From NCBI RefSeq assembly GCF_937934665.1, contig NZ_CALGYW010000073.1, positions 1 to 8,279 on the forward strand: 8,279 nucleotides of DNA, given 5' to 3'. Both the position numbers and the translations under genes were made by a program. Numbering within the stretch: the stretch's first letter is position 1; each line of letters starts with the position of its first letter. Shown here piece by piece: positions 1 through 6,140 of this stretch. The DNA is from an uncultured Anaerococcus sp. (GTDB taxonomy: Bacteria > Bacillota > Clostridia > Tissierellales > Peptoniphilaceae). The notes below the pieces were generated by a model that did no database searches, was not told the origin of the DNA, and saw only the letters and a program-made list of their open reading frames with translations.

Positions 1-51
1 TATATTATCAAAATGTTTAAAACTCTTAGCCGGTGAAATAATAATCTTCAT
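1..51 (-). CDS. yaaA: YaaA/DUF328 family protein, N-terminal fragment (runs off left edge)
   Basis: The reverse strand reads ATG followed by 16 further codons to the window edge, giving MKIIISPAKSFKHFDNI. The opening KIIISPAKS is the hallmark start of the YaaA (UPF0246/DUF328) family, whose E. coli member limits free iron and DNA damage during peroxide stress. An AAAGGA ribosome binding site lies about six bases before the ATG, which supports this start. Only the first 17 residues are visible, so the call rests on that N-terminal motif. The gene is separated from the upstream three-gene operon by a terminator and has a possible -10 of its own. Confidence 0.75.
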   Translation of the reverse strand, partial: MKIIISPAKSFKHFDNI

Positions 52-75
52 AAAAATCCTTTCTATATATGTATT

Positions 76-81
76 ATTATA
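76..81 (-). promoter_or_regulatory. Possible -10 element for the yaaA-like gene
   Basis: The minus strand reads TATAAT here, 24 bases before the yaaA-like ATG. No good -35 is visible at 16-18 bases, because that position falls in the terminator stem. The region is AT-rich, so a chance match is possible. Confidence 0.35.
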
Positions 82-85
82 TCAT

Positions 86-118
86 AAAAAAACTGACCTG
101 GTCTGGTCAGCTCTTTTT
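86..118 (-). terminator. Bidirectional Rho-independent terminator
   Basis: A CTGACC/GGTCAG stem (93-98 with 105-110) encloses a six-base loop. On the minus strand it is followed by seven T residues (86-92), and on the plus strand by CTCTTTTT. It ends the three-gene operon. The stop codon of the last gene (TGA, 107-109) lies inside the stem. Confidence 0.8.
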
Positions 119-1090
119 ATAGCCCCCTAAAAGCTCAATCCAATACTTGATACTTTGAGGCAAATAGTTTTGAAAGTCTTCATGACTTAGATAATTGAAT
201 AATTCTTTAGGATCAACTATTTTAATATTTTTATGCTTTTCCTTATCATAGTTTTTTACTGTTCCCTTTGTGGTAAGCAGATATACATCACCATCTAGAT
301 GCATATATTCTTCTGCATATATATCAATATCTCCATTCTTAACTTGGATAAAAATATTATTCCCAGTCTTAGGGTCAAGCAAAACACATTCGTAAAGTTC
401 AGTTGATTTTTTATTTGTAGAAGGAATTACTACATAGCCATACCTCTTATTTAAATACATACAAAGCAGGTCTTCGCAATCAGTAGGAGAAATAGAATTA
501 TAAAAGCTCTTCTGATTAAAAGTTAATTTCGTATCCGCATAATAATTTGTATTTGCCATTTTATCATAAATAAATTCGGAAAATTCTTTGACCCCTGCTT
601 GGTTTATCCTACAAAAAGTAAGTCTTGAAATAAGAGCAGTTGTCACAGCTCCTGGCACAGCACTCTCATCTCCTATTTCTATCCATTTTCCAATCGGTAT
701 TTGAAGACATGCATCTTTTTCCGTACTTTCCTCATTACAATTATAAATTACCTTAGAGTCTGAACCAAATCTAGCTAGGTAATAAATACCTTCGTGCCTC
801 ATCCAAATTAAATCGCCTTCTTCAATTTCTCTAGTAAATCTAGTTACATTGGCATTTACACCATTTTTATAAATTTTATACTTGTTACAAAAATCATCAT
901 AATCATCAATAGTTTTTATCTCATCTCTTTCTTTGCACACAATATCTAAATCTTCTTTTATGGTTTCCTTAATGTGTGAATCCTTTAAACTCCAACCTAT
1001 CGCCATGATATTTTTTTCAATCATATAACCAGAAATCTTTTTCTTATCATCTGAATCTGTATTTGCGTGTAATCTCCAAACTGTTGTCAT
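107..1090 (-). CDS. EVE/PUA-like domain protein with possible PD-(D/E)XK nuclease-like C-terminus
   Basis: Predicted cytoplasmic protein of 327 residues with no signal peptide or membrane segment. Residues 1-165 resemble the EVE/PUA-like part of standalone restriction-type proteins: the opening TTVWRLH, AIGW near 30-33, GDLIWMRHEGIYYLARF at 92-108 and the SAVPGAVTTALI strand near 143-154. EVE-type domains usually bind modified bases. Residues about 195-290 may form a PD-(D/E)XK-like core. They contain a helix with E206, a GYVVIPS strand, E234 or D239, and an FIQVK strand with Q249-x-K251, a known variant of the (D/E)xK half-motif, followed by a VYLLTTKG strand. It is the last gene of the operon. 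The upstream WYL gene ends 9 bases before its ATG, with the ribosome binding site in that gap, so the two are probably translationally coupled. Catalytic activity is inferred, and it could be only a binding protein. Confidence 0.6.
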   Translation of the reverse strand: MTTVWRLHANTDSDDKKKISGYMIEKNIMAIGWSLKDSHIKETIKEDLDIVCKERDEIKTIDDYDDFCNKYKIYKNGVNANVTRFTREIEEGDLIWMRHEGIYYLARFGSDSKVIYNCNEESTEKDACLQIPIGKWIEIGDESAVPGAVTTALISRLTFCRINQAGVKEFSEFIYDKMANTNYYADTKLTFNQKSFYNSISPTDCEDLLCMYLNKRYGYVVIPSTNKKSTELYECVLLDPKTGNNIFIQVKNGDIDIYAEEYMHLDGDVYLLTTKGTVKNYDKEKHKNIKIVDPKELFNYLSHEDFQNYLPQSIKYWIELLGGYKKS

Positions 1091-1099
1091 AACCTCTCC

Positions 1100-2065
1100 T
1101 TAAATCTCATATAAATTTTCTTTCAAACTTCCTATAACAGAATCTCTCAGACTCTTTGGCTCTATCACTTCTACATAAGGAAGAAATTGCAAAGCCCAGT
1201 ATTCTATGCCTTTTTCGGGTGCTAGGAAATCTGCAATATAAAAATCTCCGTCTTTTCTTATCTTTATATCAGTTCCAAATTGTTCGATTACATAGTTTAA
1301 GATTTCCTCCTTAAAACGAATTTTTATAAATGATGGTTTGCCAAAAAAAGCATGGGTCGCCTTTTCTATTAGCCTATTTAAGTCATCGGTCCTAAATTTA
1401 TCCCTATTTTCTCCTAGGATCTTTATATCCTTTATAAAATCAATTCTAAAGGATAAAATATTTGTAAAACCAGGCGTAGTTCCCAAAAGATAATATTTTT
1501 TATTGTCAGCTAGTATCCTATAGGCATTTAATTTGTAGGGTCTGTCTCTCCTTGGCAAAAGTTTCTTATCTGACCCATAGGTCAGGTAGGTAAATTCTAT
1601 TTGACGGTTTTTCTCAATTGCCTCGCTTATAATTTCTATATTTAGAAAAACTTCTTTATTTGAGGTTCTTTTTGACCTATAAAAATCTGGCTGACTTATG
1701 TATTTATCAATTGACCTTTGATGTTTGGACTGGGTTATTTCAATTTTTCTTAAAAGCTTAGTGCACTGGTCCTTATCGATATATGATAGGGAAATTATGG
1801 CATCCATCAATAGATAAGTCTCGCTTTTTTCAAGCGGACGATCTATAAGATAATAGCCTTTGCCATTGTCGGAAAAGGTTGAAATATCAATCCCAAAGTC
1901 TATTAAGTCATTAATGGCACTTGTAATCGTTCTCCTATCTAGCTCGACATTACAATATAAGGCTAGTTTTTTCCTTATCTCGGACATTGAAAGAATATGG
2001 TCGGCGTCAGATTCTTCGTATAAAATTTCTAGGATATATAAAATATTTAATCTCGAACTTGCCAT
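1100..2065 (-). CDS. WYL-domain transcriptional regulator (winged HTH-WYL-WCX)
   Basis: A 321-residue DNA-binding regulator with the usual three-part layout of this family. Residues 1-75 form a winged helix-turn-helix (MSEIRKKL, then ELDRRTITSAINDLIDFGID as the recognition region, and GKGYYLI as the wing). Residues about 140-215 form the WYL domain, with KKYYLLG at 189-195 in place of the WYL signature and FRIDFIKDI at 206-214 carrying the conserved arginine. Residues about 245-321 match the WCX tail, including LPYVEVIEPKSLRDSV. WYL domains sense ligands, often nucleic acids or nucleotides, and many family members (BrxR, CapW) repress defence operons. The AGGAGG site five bases before ATG fixes the start. 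The gene is second in its operon, 27 bases after the PolC-like gene, and may regulate that operon. Confidence 0.85.
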   Translation of the reverse strand: MASSRLNILYILEILYEESDADHILSMSEIRKKLALYCNVELDRRTITSAINDLIDFGIDISTFSDNGKGYYLIDRPLEKSETYLLMDAIISLSYIDKDQCTKLLRKIEITQSKHQRSIDKYISQPDFYRSKRTSNKEVFLNIEIISEAIEKNRQIEFTYLTYGSDKKLLPRRDRPYKLNAYRILADNKKYYLLGTTPGFTNILSFRIDFIKDIKILGENRDKFRTDDLNRLIEKATHAFFGKPSFIKIRFKEEILNYVIEQFGTDIKIRKDGDFYIADFLAPEKGIEYWALQFLPYVEVIEPKSLRDSVIGSLKENLYEI

Positions 2066-2092
2066 AGGTCCTCCTAAAATTATTATATCATA

Positions 2093-3097
2093 TTAAAGTG
2101 CTAATTTATAATCAAAATAAGAGTAAAGGCTGGCTTTAACAAGGCTTGTCTTATCCCAAGTATAATTAAGTTTTCTTAGGTAAAAGTCTATCTCTGGATC
2201 TATATCCGGAAGGATACCAGCCTTAAAAAAACTTATGTCATAGGCAAGTTTACCTGCCCTTTCCCTATCAATCCCATGGTATATATAATAAGCAAAGATT
2301 TCTTCCCTGTTTGATGGGTAATTTCTATTAACAAAGTCTATAAATAAGCTATACGTCCTGGTGTAGGTCAATGTGAGCCCCAATAGATATAAAAAATCTC
2401 CATAGGTTTTTATATTTTCTATATAAGATGAATCTTCTATAGATTCGGTCACCTTCCTTGGATAAATATTTTTTAATTCAATTTTTTCATTCAAATAATA
2501 TTCAAGTAAATATTTTTTAAAATCTTCTATATCTAGCCTTTGATTGATATTTTTTTCATAATATAAGCTGGTTAAACTATCCAGAAAGATTAAAGAAATA
2601 TTACCTAGGTCATATTTTTCCATACTTTCATTTTTACCCCAACTATAGAAAACACCATCTTCAAAATACTCTCTCATTAAGTCTTTTACTTTAGCTTTAA
2701 ATTTCTTATCAATTCGAATTTCAAAATAAATTTCATTTTCAAATGTATAGGAAGGATCGATATTGAATCCATCTCGGCAAAATCCTTCCTTTTTTTCTAA
2801 ATAAGCCCCGTATTCCACCCCATCTACAAAAATAAGTTCCTTGGTTTTTTCATTGTAATAGTGGGCAGGAAGTGGGTTTATTAGGCTAAGACCCAAAAGA
2901 TATAAGCTTACAAAGGGTAAGTTTCCAATTAGGATATTTTGGTCAAGATTTTCCTTTAAAAACAAGAGAAAGTCAATTTCATCTTCTGAGCTTTTTTTCC
3001 TGATTATTTCAAATTCTTTTCTTATCCTTTCCTCAATAAAAAAATTTTCTCCATACTTAGACCTGCTAAGTTTTATAACTTTTTTCTCCAAATTCAT
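2093..3097 (-). CDS. Degenerate PolC-like (DNA polymerase III alpha) protein, catalytic motifs lost
   Basis: A 334-residue protein that can be aligned by eye with the catalytic region of Firmicute PolC. The matches run in order. KYGENFFIEERIRKEFEII (14-32) fits the PolC stretch with YG..EIVEKRLEKEL. NILIGN then INPLPAHY (73-80) fits YLVGSR and VNPLPPHY. FEDGVFYSW (145-153) fits GEDxVFRAG. KTYGDFLYLLGLT (230-242) fits KTFSELVQISGLS. REEIFAYYIYHGIDRERAGKL (264-284) fits RDDIMVYLIYRGLEPSLAFKI. The end fits the PolC FPKAHAAAY region. The catalytic PDIDLNF becomes IYFEIRI (123-129), and SRGSVGSS is lost. Asp163 (KYD) may be the third catalytic Asp. The exonuclease, PHP, zinc-finger cysteines and clamp-binding parts are all absent. 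An AGAGGTGAT site selects this ATG over an upstream in-frame one at 3139. It is the first gene of a three-gene operon. Its function is unknown, and polymerase activity is very unlikely. Confidence 0.72.
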   Translation of the reverse strand: MNLEKKVIKLSRSKYGENFFIEERIRKEFEIIRKKSSEDEIDFLLFLKENLDQNILIGNLPFVSLYLLGLSLINPLPAHYYNEKTKELIFVDGVEYGAYLEKKEGFCRDGFNIDPSYTFENEIYFEIRIDKKFKAKVKDLMREYFEDGVFYSWGKNESMEKYDLGNISLIFLDSLTSLYYEKNINQRLDIEDFKKYLLEYYLNEKIELKNIYPRKVTESIEDSSYIENIKTYGDFLYLLGLTLTYTRTYSLFIDFVNRNYPSNREEIFAYYIYHGIDRERAGKLAYDISFFKAGILPDIDPEIDFYLRKLNYTWDKTSLVKASLYSYFDYKLAL

Positions 3098-3116
3098 ATC
3101 ATCACCTCTTAAGTAT

Positions 3117-3125
3117 ATTATAGCA
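3117..3125 (-). promoter_or_regulatory. Extended -10 promoter of the PolC-like/WYL/EVE operon
   Basis: The minus strand reads TGCTATAAT, a perfect -10 with the TGn extension, about 20 bases upstream of the chosen ATG. No good -35 is visible at the usual distance, which suits an extended -10 promoter that may need an activator. Transcription would begin only a few bases before the ribosome binding site. Confidence 0.55.
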
Positions 3126-3132
3126 ACGACTA

Positions 3133-3150
3133 TATACAAAAAATTGTATA
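3133..3150. promoter_or_regulatory. Candidate operator palindrome upstream of the PolC-like operon
   Basis: TATACAA-AAAA-TTGTATA is a perfect seven-base inverted repeat with a four-base centre. It sits just upstream of the extended -10, overlapping where a -35 would lie. The WYL regulator encoded in this operon is the natural candidate to bind it. AT-richness lowers confidence. Confidence 0.45.
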
Positions 3151-3165
3151 GGTGAAATTTACCAT

Positions 3166-3197
3166 AAAAAAAGACCCCTTAATTAGAGATCTTTTTT
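3166..3197 (-). terminator. Rho-independent terminator of the metal-uptake operon
   Basis: On the minus strand AAAAAAGATCTCT pairs with AGGGGTCTTTTTT around a five-base loop, with two G-U pairs and a T-run. Those pairs become mismatches in the plus-strand RNA, so it works best leftward. The permease stop codon (3179-3181) and its last codons lie inside the hairpin. Confidence 0.8.
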
Positions 3198-3994
3198 CTA
3201 ACTTTTGTTGATATTATCTTTATTATAGCCACTATTAAAAGAGTTGCTATGGCTATCATTACTATGGCTCCTCCTGGTTTTAGGCCATAATAGAAGGATA
3301 GGGTGATTCCTGCTGTCATAAATATTACAGAAAATATTAGGGAGAGTAGGTAGGTTTTTTTATAGGAATCACTTACCAAAAGTGCTGTTGCAACTGGGAT
3401 TACCATTAGAGAAGTTATCATAAGGGCTCCTACGATTTTGGCAGAGATGGCTATTGTTATTGCAGTTAGGAAGGTAAATACTGAGTTTACTGTCCTTACC
3501 TTGACTCCTCCAAGTCTTGCCATTATTGGGTTTATAGATATAAATAGGAGGGCATTGTAAAAGTAAAGGGACATAAATACTACTAGGGCAAAAATTATTC
3601 CTACTAGGATGACATCATCTCTTGATACTGTAGTAATTGATCCAAAAAGGTAGGATTCAAAACTCTTTCCTCCCTTGGAAAAGTCTGACAATATCGCCGC
3701 AAGACCTATACCAAAGCTCATGATAATGGCTGTTGCCATGTCGCCAAAGTCCTTAAATTTCTTTCTTATTATATCTATGGCAAAGGCTCCTAGAACACAA
3801 AATACAAGGGAGGTCCACATAGGATTTATGGAAAAAATTAGCCCCATGGCAATCCCTGCCAGAGATGAGTGGGAAAGGGCATCTCCTATCATGGATGTCT
3901 TTCTATTTATCATGACAAGGCCAATCATTGGGATTATTACTGCAAGCATAATTCCAACAACAAGGGCCCTTCTCATAAAGTCATAGCTTAGCAT
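3179..3994 (-). CDS. znuB: Zinc/manganese ABC transporter permease (ABC-3 family)
   Basis: A 271-residue integral membrane protein that forms the channel for the metal delivered by the binding lipoprotein of the same operon. About eight hydrophobic segments are visible, at roughly residues 9-29, 44-56, 58-76, 87-104, 127-150, 168-187, 188-208, 214-234 and 241-262, some of which may merge. The SMIGDALSHSSLAG stretch (34-47) is the conserved ABC-3 permease signature seen in ZnuB, AdcB and MntB. A basic C-terminal tail ends the protein. Its ATG overlaps the end of the ATPase gene by seven bases, with GGGAGGGG upstream as ribosome binding site, so the two are coupled. Zinc is preferred over manganese because of the His-rich binding protein and the neighbouring Fur-family gene. 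Confidence 0.9.
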   Translation of the reverse strand: MLSYDFMRRALVVGIMLAVIIPMIGLVMINRKTSMIGDALSHSSLAGIAMGLIFSINPMWTSLVFCVLGAFAIDIIRKKFKDFGDMATAIIMSFGIGLAAILSDFSKGGKSFESYLFGSITTVSRDDVILVGIIFALVVFMSLYFYNALLFISINPIMARLGGVKVRTVNSVFTFLTAITIAISAKIVGALMITSLMVIPVATALLVSDSYKKTYLLSLIFSVIFMTAGITLSFYYGLKPGGAIVMIAIATLLIVAIIKIISTKVRKKISN

Positions 3995-4647
3995 ATTACC
4001 CCTCCCTTTAGCCTAAAGACCTTATCTACATAGTCTCCTAAGATTTCCATCTCATGGGTTATCATCAATATTGAGATATTGTGGTGGGTGTTTAGGTGGA
4101 CTAGGAGGTCTAGAAAGTCTTCCTTGGATTTTTGATCGATACCTACAGTAGGTTCATCGAGGATTAGGATGTCAGGGTTATTAACCATGGCCCTTGCTAT
4201 CATGACTCTTTGAGCCTGGCCTCCGGATAATTTATTGAAGGGTCTATCTATGAGATTTTTTATCTTTAGGGTCGCAAAGGTATCTTCAACCTTTGACTTT
4301 GATTTTTTACTGATAGTATTAAAGATTGAAAATTCCTTATAAAGGTTAAGTCCAACATATTCCCTGGCTGATACTGGAAAGGCCACCTTGATGGCTTCAT
4401 TTACCTGGGGTACGTAGCCAATTTTTTCAAAATTTTTAAAGTCCTCCATATCTATACCAAAAACTTTGATGCTTCCCCTATCTTTTTTTAATTCGCCTAG
4501 GATAAGCTTGATTAGGGTGGACTTGCCTGATCCGTTTTCCCCAGAGATTATGGCAAAGTCTCCCTCATCAAGGCTTAGATTTATATCTTTTAATATTAAA
4601 TTTTCATTATAGCCAAACCTTAGGTTTTTTATTTCTATTTGCTTCAT
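3988..4647 (-). CDS. znuC: Zinc/manganese ABC transporter ATP-binding protein
   Basis: A 219-residue cytoplasmic ATPase that powers the importer. All ABC motifs are intact: Walker A GENGSGKST at 36-44, Q-loop YVPQ with Q81, signature LSGGQAQR at 140-147, Walker B ILILDEPT at 160-167 with E165, and the H-loop histidine H198 in MITHE. The length is usual for the metal-uptake subfamily. It starts seven bases after the lipoprotein stop codon. The bases before its ATG (TAATATATAT) show no Shine-Dalgarno match, so translation probably depends on coupling to the upstream gene. Its 3' end overlaps the permease start by seven bases. Confidence 0.92.
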   Translation of the reverse strand: MKQIEIKNLRFGYNENLILKDINLSLDEGDFAIISGENGSGKSTLIKLILGELKKDRGSIKVFGIDMEDFKNFEKIGYVPQVNEAIKVAFPVSAREYVGLNLYKEFSIFNTISKKSKSKVEDTFATLKIKNLIDRPFNKLSGGQAQRVMIARAMVNNPDILILDEPTVGIDQKSKEDFLDLLVHLNTHHNISILMITHEMEILGDYVDKVFRLKGGVIC

Positions 4648-4654
4648 ATATATA

Positions 4655-5626
4655 TTATGCTAGCGACTTGTATATATTTTCAAGGTTTTCCTTAATTATT
4701 TCTTGGATGGTTACTTCCTTATCTATCTCATCTTGACTTGCAAATTCCATGGTTGATAAAGGCGCTGTGTCTGCTCCAATTTCGTCTGCTATAGTTTTGG
4801 CTGCCTTATCTGACCCACCTTTTTCATAGAAAACTGTCCTAATCTTATCAGCCTTGGCAAGATCTGTTACTTCCTTCATGACCTTGGCATCTGGGTCGGC
4901 TGTTGATGTTAGACTTGCTAGAGGGATTTGCTCAAGGCCGAAGTCTCTTGCTACATAGCCAAAGGCTTCATGAGGAACTATAAATTTATTATTTGTAACT
5001 TGATTAAATTTTTCCTTATATTCATTTATAATCTCATCAAATTCTGAGGCTACTTTTTGGTAATTTTTTTCATAATAATCCTTGTTGGCTGGATCAATTT
5101 CTATAAGTTTATCTGCTATTATCTTAGCTTGGGCCTTAGCATTTACAGGTGATATCCAAGTGTGTGGATCAAACTCACCGTGGTGGTGATAACCTTCTTC
5201 TTCACCTTCTTCGTGGTCGTGGTCTGCCTTTATTAAATCAAGGCCCTCACTAGTATCAACCATTGTAATATCAACAGTTTCTTCCACATCATTCTTCCAA
5301 TCTTCCATGCCTGCCCCATTCATAAATATTAGCTGAGACTTACTAAGTTCGGCGATTTCCTTAGCAGATGGTTCAAAATCATGACTTTCTGTTGTAAGGG
5401 AATTAAAAGCTTTTACATCAAACTTATCTCCCGCGATTTGCCTAGTCAAATTATATATTGGATAAAATGAGGCATAGATCACACTTGATTCTGCTTGATT
5501 TTTACTCTCTTCTACTTGAGATGTTTCTGTTTTTGTCTCTGTTTTTGTATCATCCTTAGCATCATTACCACAAGCTGTTACAGCTAGGGCAAGAGCTAGG
5601 CCCATAAATATATTTTTTTTATTCAT
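4655..5626 (-). CDS. znuA: Zinc-binding lipoprotein of ABC transporter (ZnuA/AdcA type)
   Basis: A 323-residue lipoprotein that captures zinc outside the cell. A hydrophobic signal ends in VTAC, with lipidated Cys19. A Thr/Glu/Lys-rich linker follows to about residue 47, then the cluster A-I binding fold. Likely metal ligands are H82 (ESHDFEPS), H155 (DPHTWISP), H219 (VPHEAFGY) and E268 (VFYEKGGSDK). A His/acid-rich loop at 135-149 (DHDHEE and YHHH) just before H155 is typical of zinc rather than manganese binders. There is no C-terminal ZinT extension. The start is chosen because AAGGAG sits six bases before this ATG; an in-frame ATG six codons upstream lacks one and lies near the presumed operator. 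It is first in the operon and is driven by a consensus promoter. Confidence 0.92.
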   Translation of the reverse strand: MNKKNIFMGLALALAVTACGNDAKDDTKTETKTETSQVEESKNQAESSVIYASFYPIYNLTRQIAGDKFDVKAFNSLTTESHDFEPSAKEIAELSKSQLIFMNGAGMEDWKNDVEETVDITMVDTSEGLDLIKADHDHEEGEEEGYHHHGEFDPHTWISPVNAKAQAKIIADKLIEIDPANKDYYEKNYQKVASEFDEIINEYKEKFNQVTNNKFIVPHEAFGYVARDFGLEQIPLASLTSTADPDAKVMKEVTDLAKADKIRTVFYEKGGSDKAAKTIADEIGADTAPLSTMEFASQDEIDKEVTIQEIIKENLENIYKSLA

Positions 5627-5639
5627 TTTAAACTCCTTT

Positions 5640-5654
5640 TGCAAGTGATTTGCA
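5640..5654. promoter_or_regulatory. Candidate Zur/Fur-family operator in the divergent spacer
   Basis: TGCAA-GTGAT-TTGCA is a perfect five-base inverted repeat with a five-base centre. It lies at the expected transcription start of the znuA promoter and close to the divergent Fur-family gene. Binding there would block the importer operon. It is not a copy of the well-known Bacillus Zur box, so the assignment rests on position and symmetry. Confidence 0.5.
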
Positions 5655-5660
5655 TTAGAT

Positions 5661-5688
5661 ATTATATAGGCATTTTTATCTCTGTCAA
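5661..5688 (-). promoter_or_regulatory. Consensus sigma-A promoter of the znu operon
   Basis: The minus strand carries TTGACA (5683-5688) and TATAAT (5661-5666), both perfect consensus hexamers, with a 16-base spacer. Transcription should begin near 5653-5655, inside the palindrome. A promoter this strong implies it is held down by a repressor when metal is plentiful. Confidence 0.85.
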
Positions 5689-5717
5689 ATAAAGTATAGT
5701 AATTTTAAGGAGAAAAT

Positions 5718-6140
5718 ATGAAATTAAACGACTTATTAAAAGATAAAAATTTAAGAATAACCAAACAGCGCAGACTGATTTTAGACTATATAGACAAAAA
5801 AAATGAGCCGGTTTCTGGCAAAGAGATCTACGAAGACCTAAAAAAAGAAATGTCTATAGACCTATCTACCGTCTACCGCAATTTAAATATCCTAGAAGAA
5901 AATGATCTGCTTTTAAAGACAGCAGACATAGATGGGATTTCCTACTACCAGATAAATAAGGGCGACCACAAGCACTTTATAACCTGCTCTAACTGCCACA
6001 AAAAATTCTTAATCAAATCTTGCCCTGTCCACGAGCTAGAAAAGGAAGTTGAGATGGAAACAGGCTTTATAATAAACGGCCACAACTTTGAATTCTACGG
6101 CATTTGTCCTGACTGCCAAAAGGATATTAGAAATGCTTAG
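5718..6140 (+). CDS. zur: Fur-family metal-responsive repressor, probably Zur
   Basis: A 140-residue Fur-family regulator. Residues 1-80 form the winged helix (RITKQRRLILDYI, GKEIYEDL, and the DLSTVYRNLNILEENDLL recognition region). The dimerisation half has two CxxC pairs, C90/C93 and C130/C133, for the structural zinc. H84, H86, C102, H105 and H122 are candidate sensory ligands, and a cysteine ligand in the position of C102 favours Zur over Fur or PerR. It is divergent from a zinc importer with a palindrome between them, which points the same way. TAAGGAG lies seven bases before ATG. Its own promoter is unclear; TATAGT at 5695-5700 is a weak -10. Its stop overlaps the nuclease start, so the two are cotranscribed. 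The metal identity is inferred. Confidence 0.85.
   Translation: MKLNDLLKDKNLRITKQRRLILDYIDKKNEPVSGKEIYEDLKKEMSIDLSTVYRNLNILEENDLLLKTADIDGISYYQINKGDHKHFITCSNCHKKFLIKSCPVHELEKEVEMETGFIINGHNFEFYGICPDCQKDIRNA

Noticed and set aside
1860..2096. 78-residue open frame on the plus strand
   Set aside because: It lies antisense inside the WYL gene, has no ribosome binding site and no recognisable family pattern.
2082..2115. Possible internal promoter before the WYL gene (TATAAT at 2082-2087, TTGATT at 2110-2115)
   Set aside because: The spacer is 22 bases, which is too long, and the region is AT-rich.
3098..3139. 14-codon upstream extension of the PolC-like gene
   Set aside because: It would place the start in the promoter and palindrome. 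AGAGGTGAT sits directly before the ATG at 3097.
3169..3197. Possible second, plus-strand terminator at the permease end
   Set aside because: The G-U pairs of the minus-strand hairpin become A-C mismatches on the plus strand, and no plus-strand gene reads into it.
3675..3986. 103-residue open frame on the plus strand
   Set aside because: It is antisense to the permease gene, whose family signature is clear.
6088..6132. Longer start for the nuclease inside the Fur-family gene
   Set aside because: The signal peptide and lipobox spacing fit the ATG at 6133, which overlaps the regulator stop and has AAAAGGA upstream.
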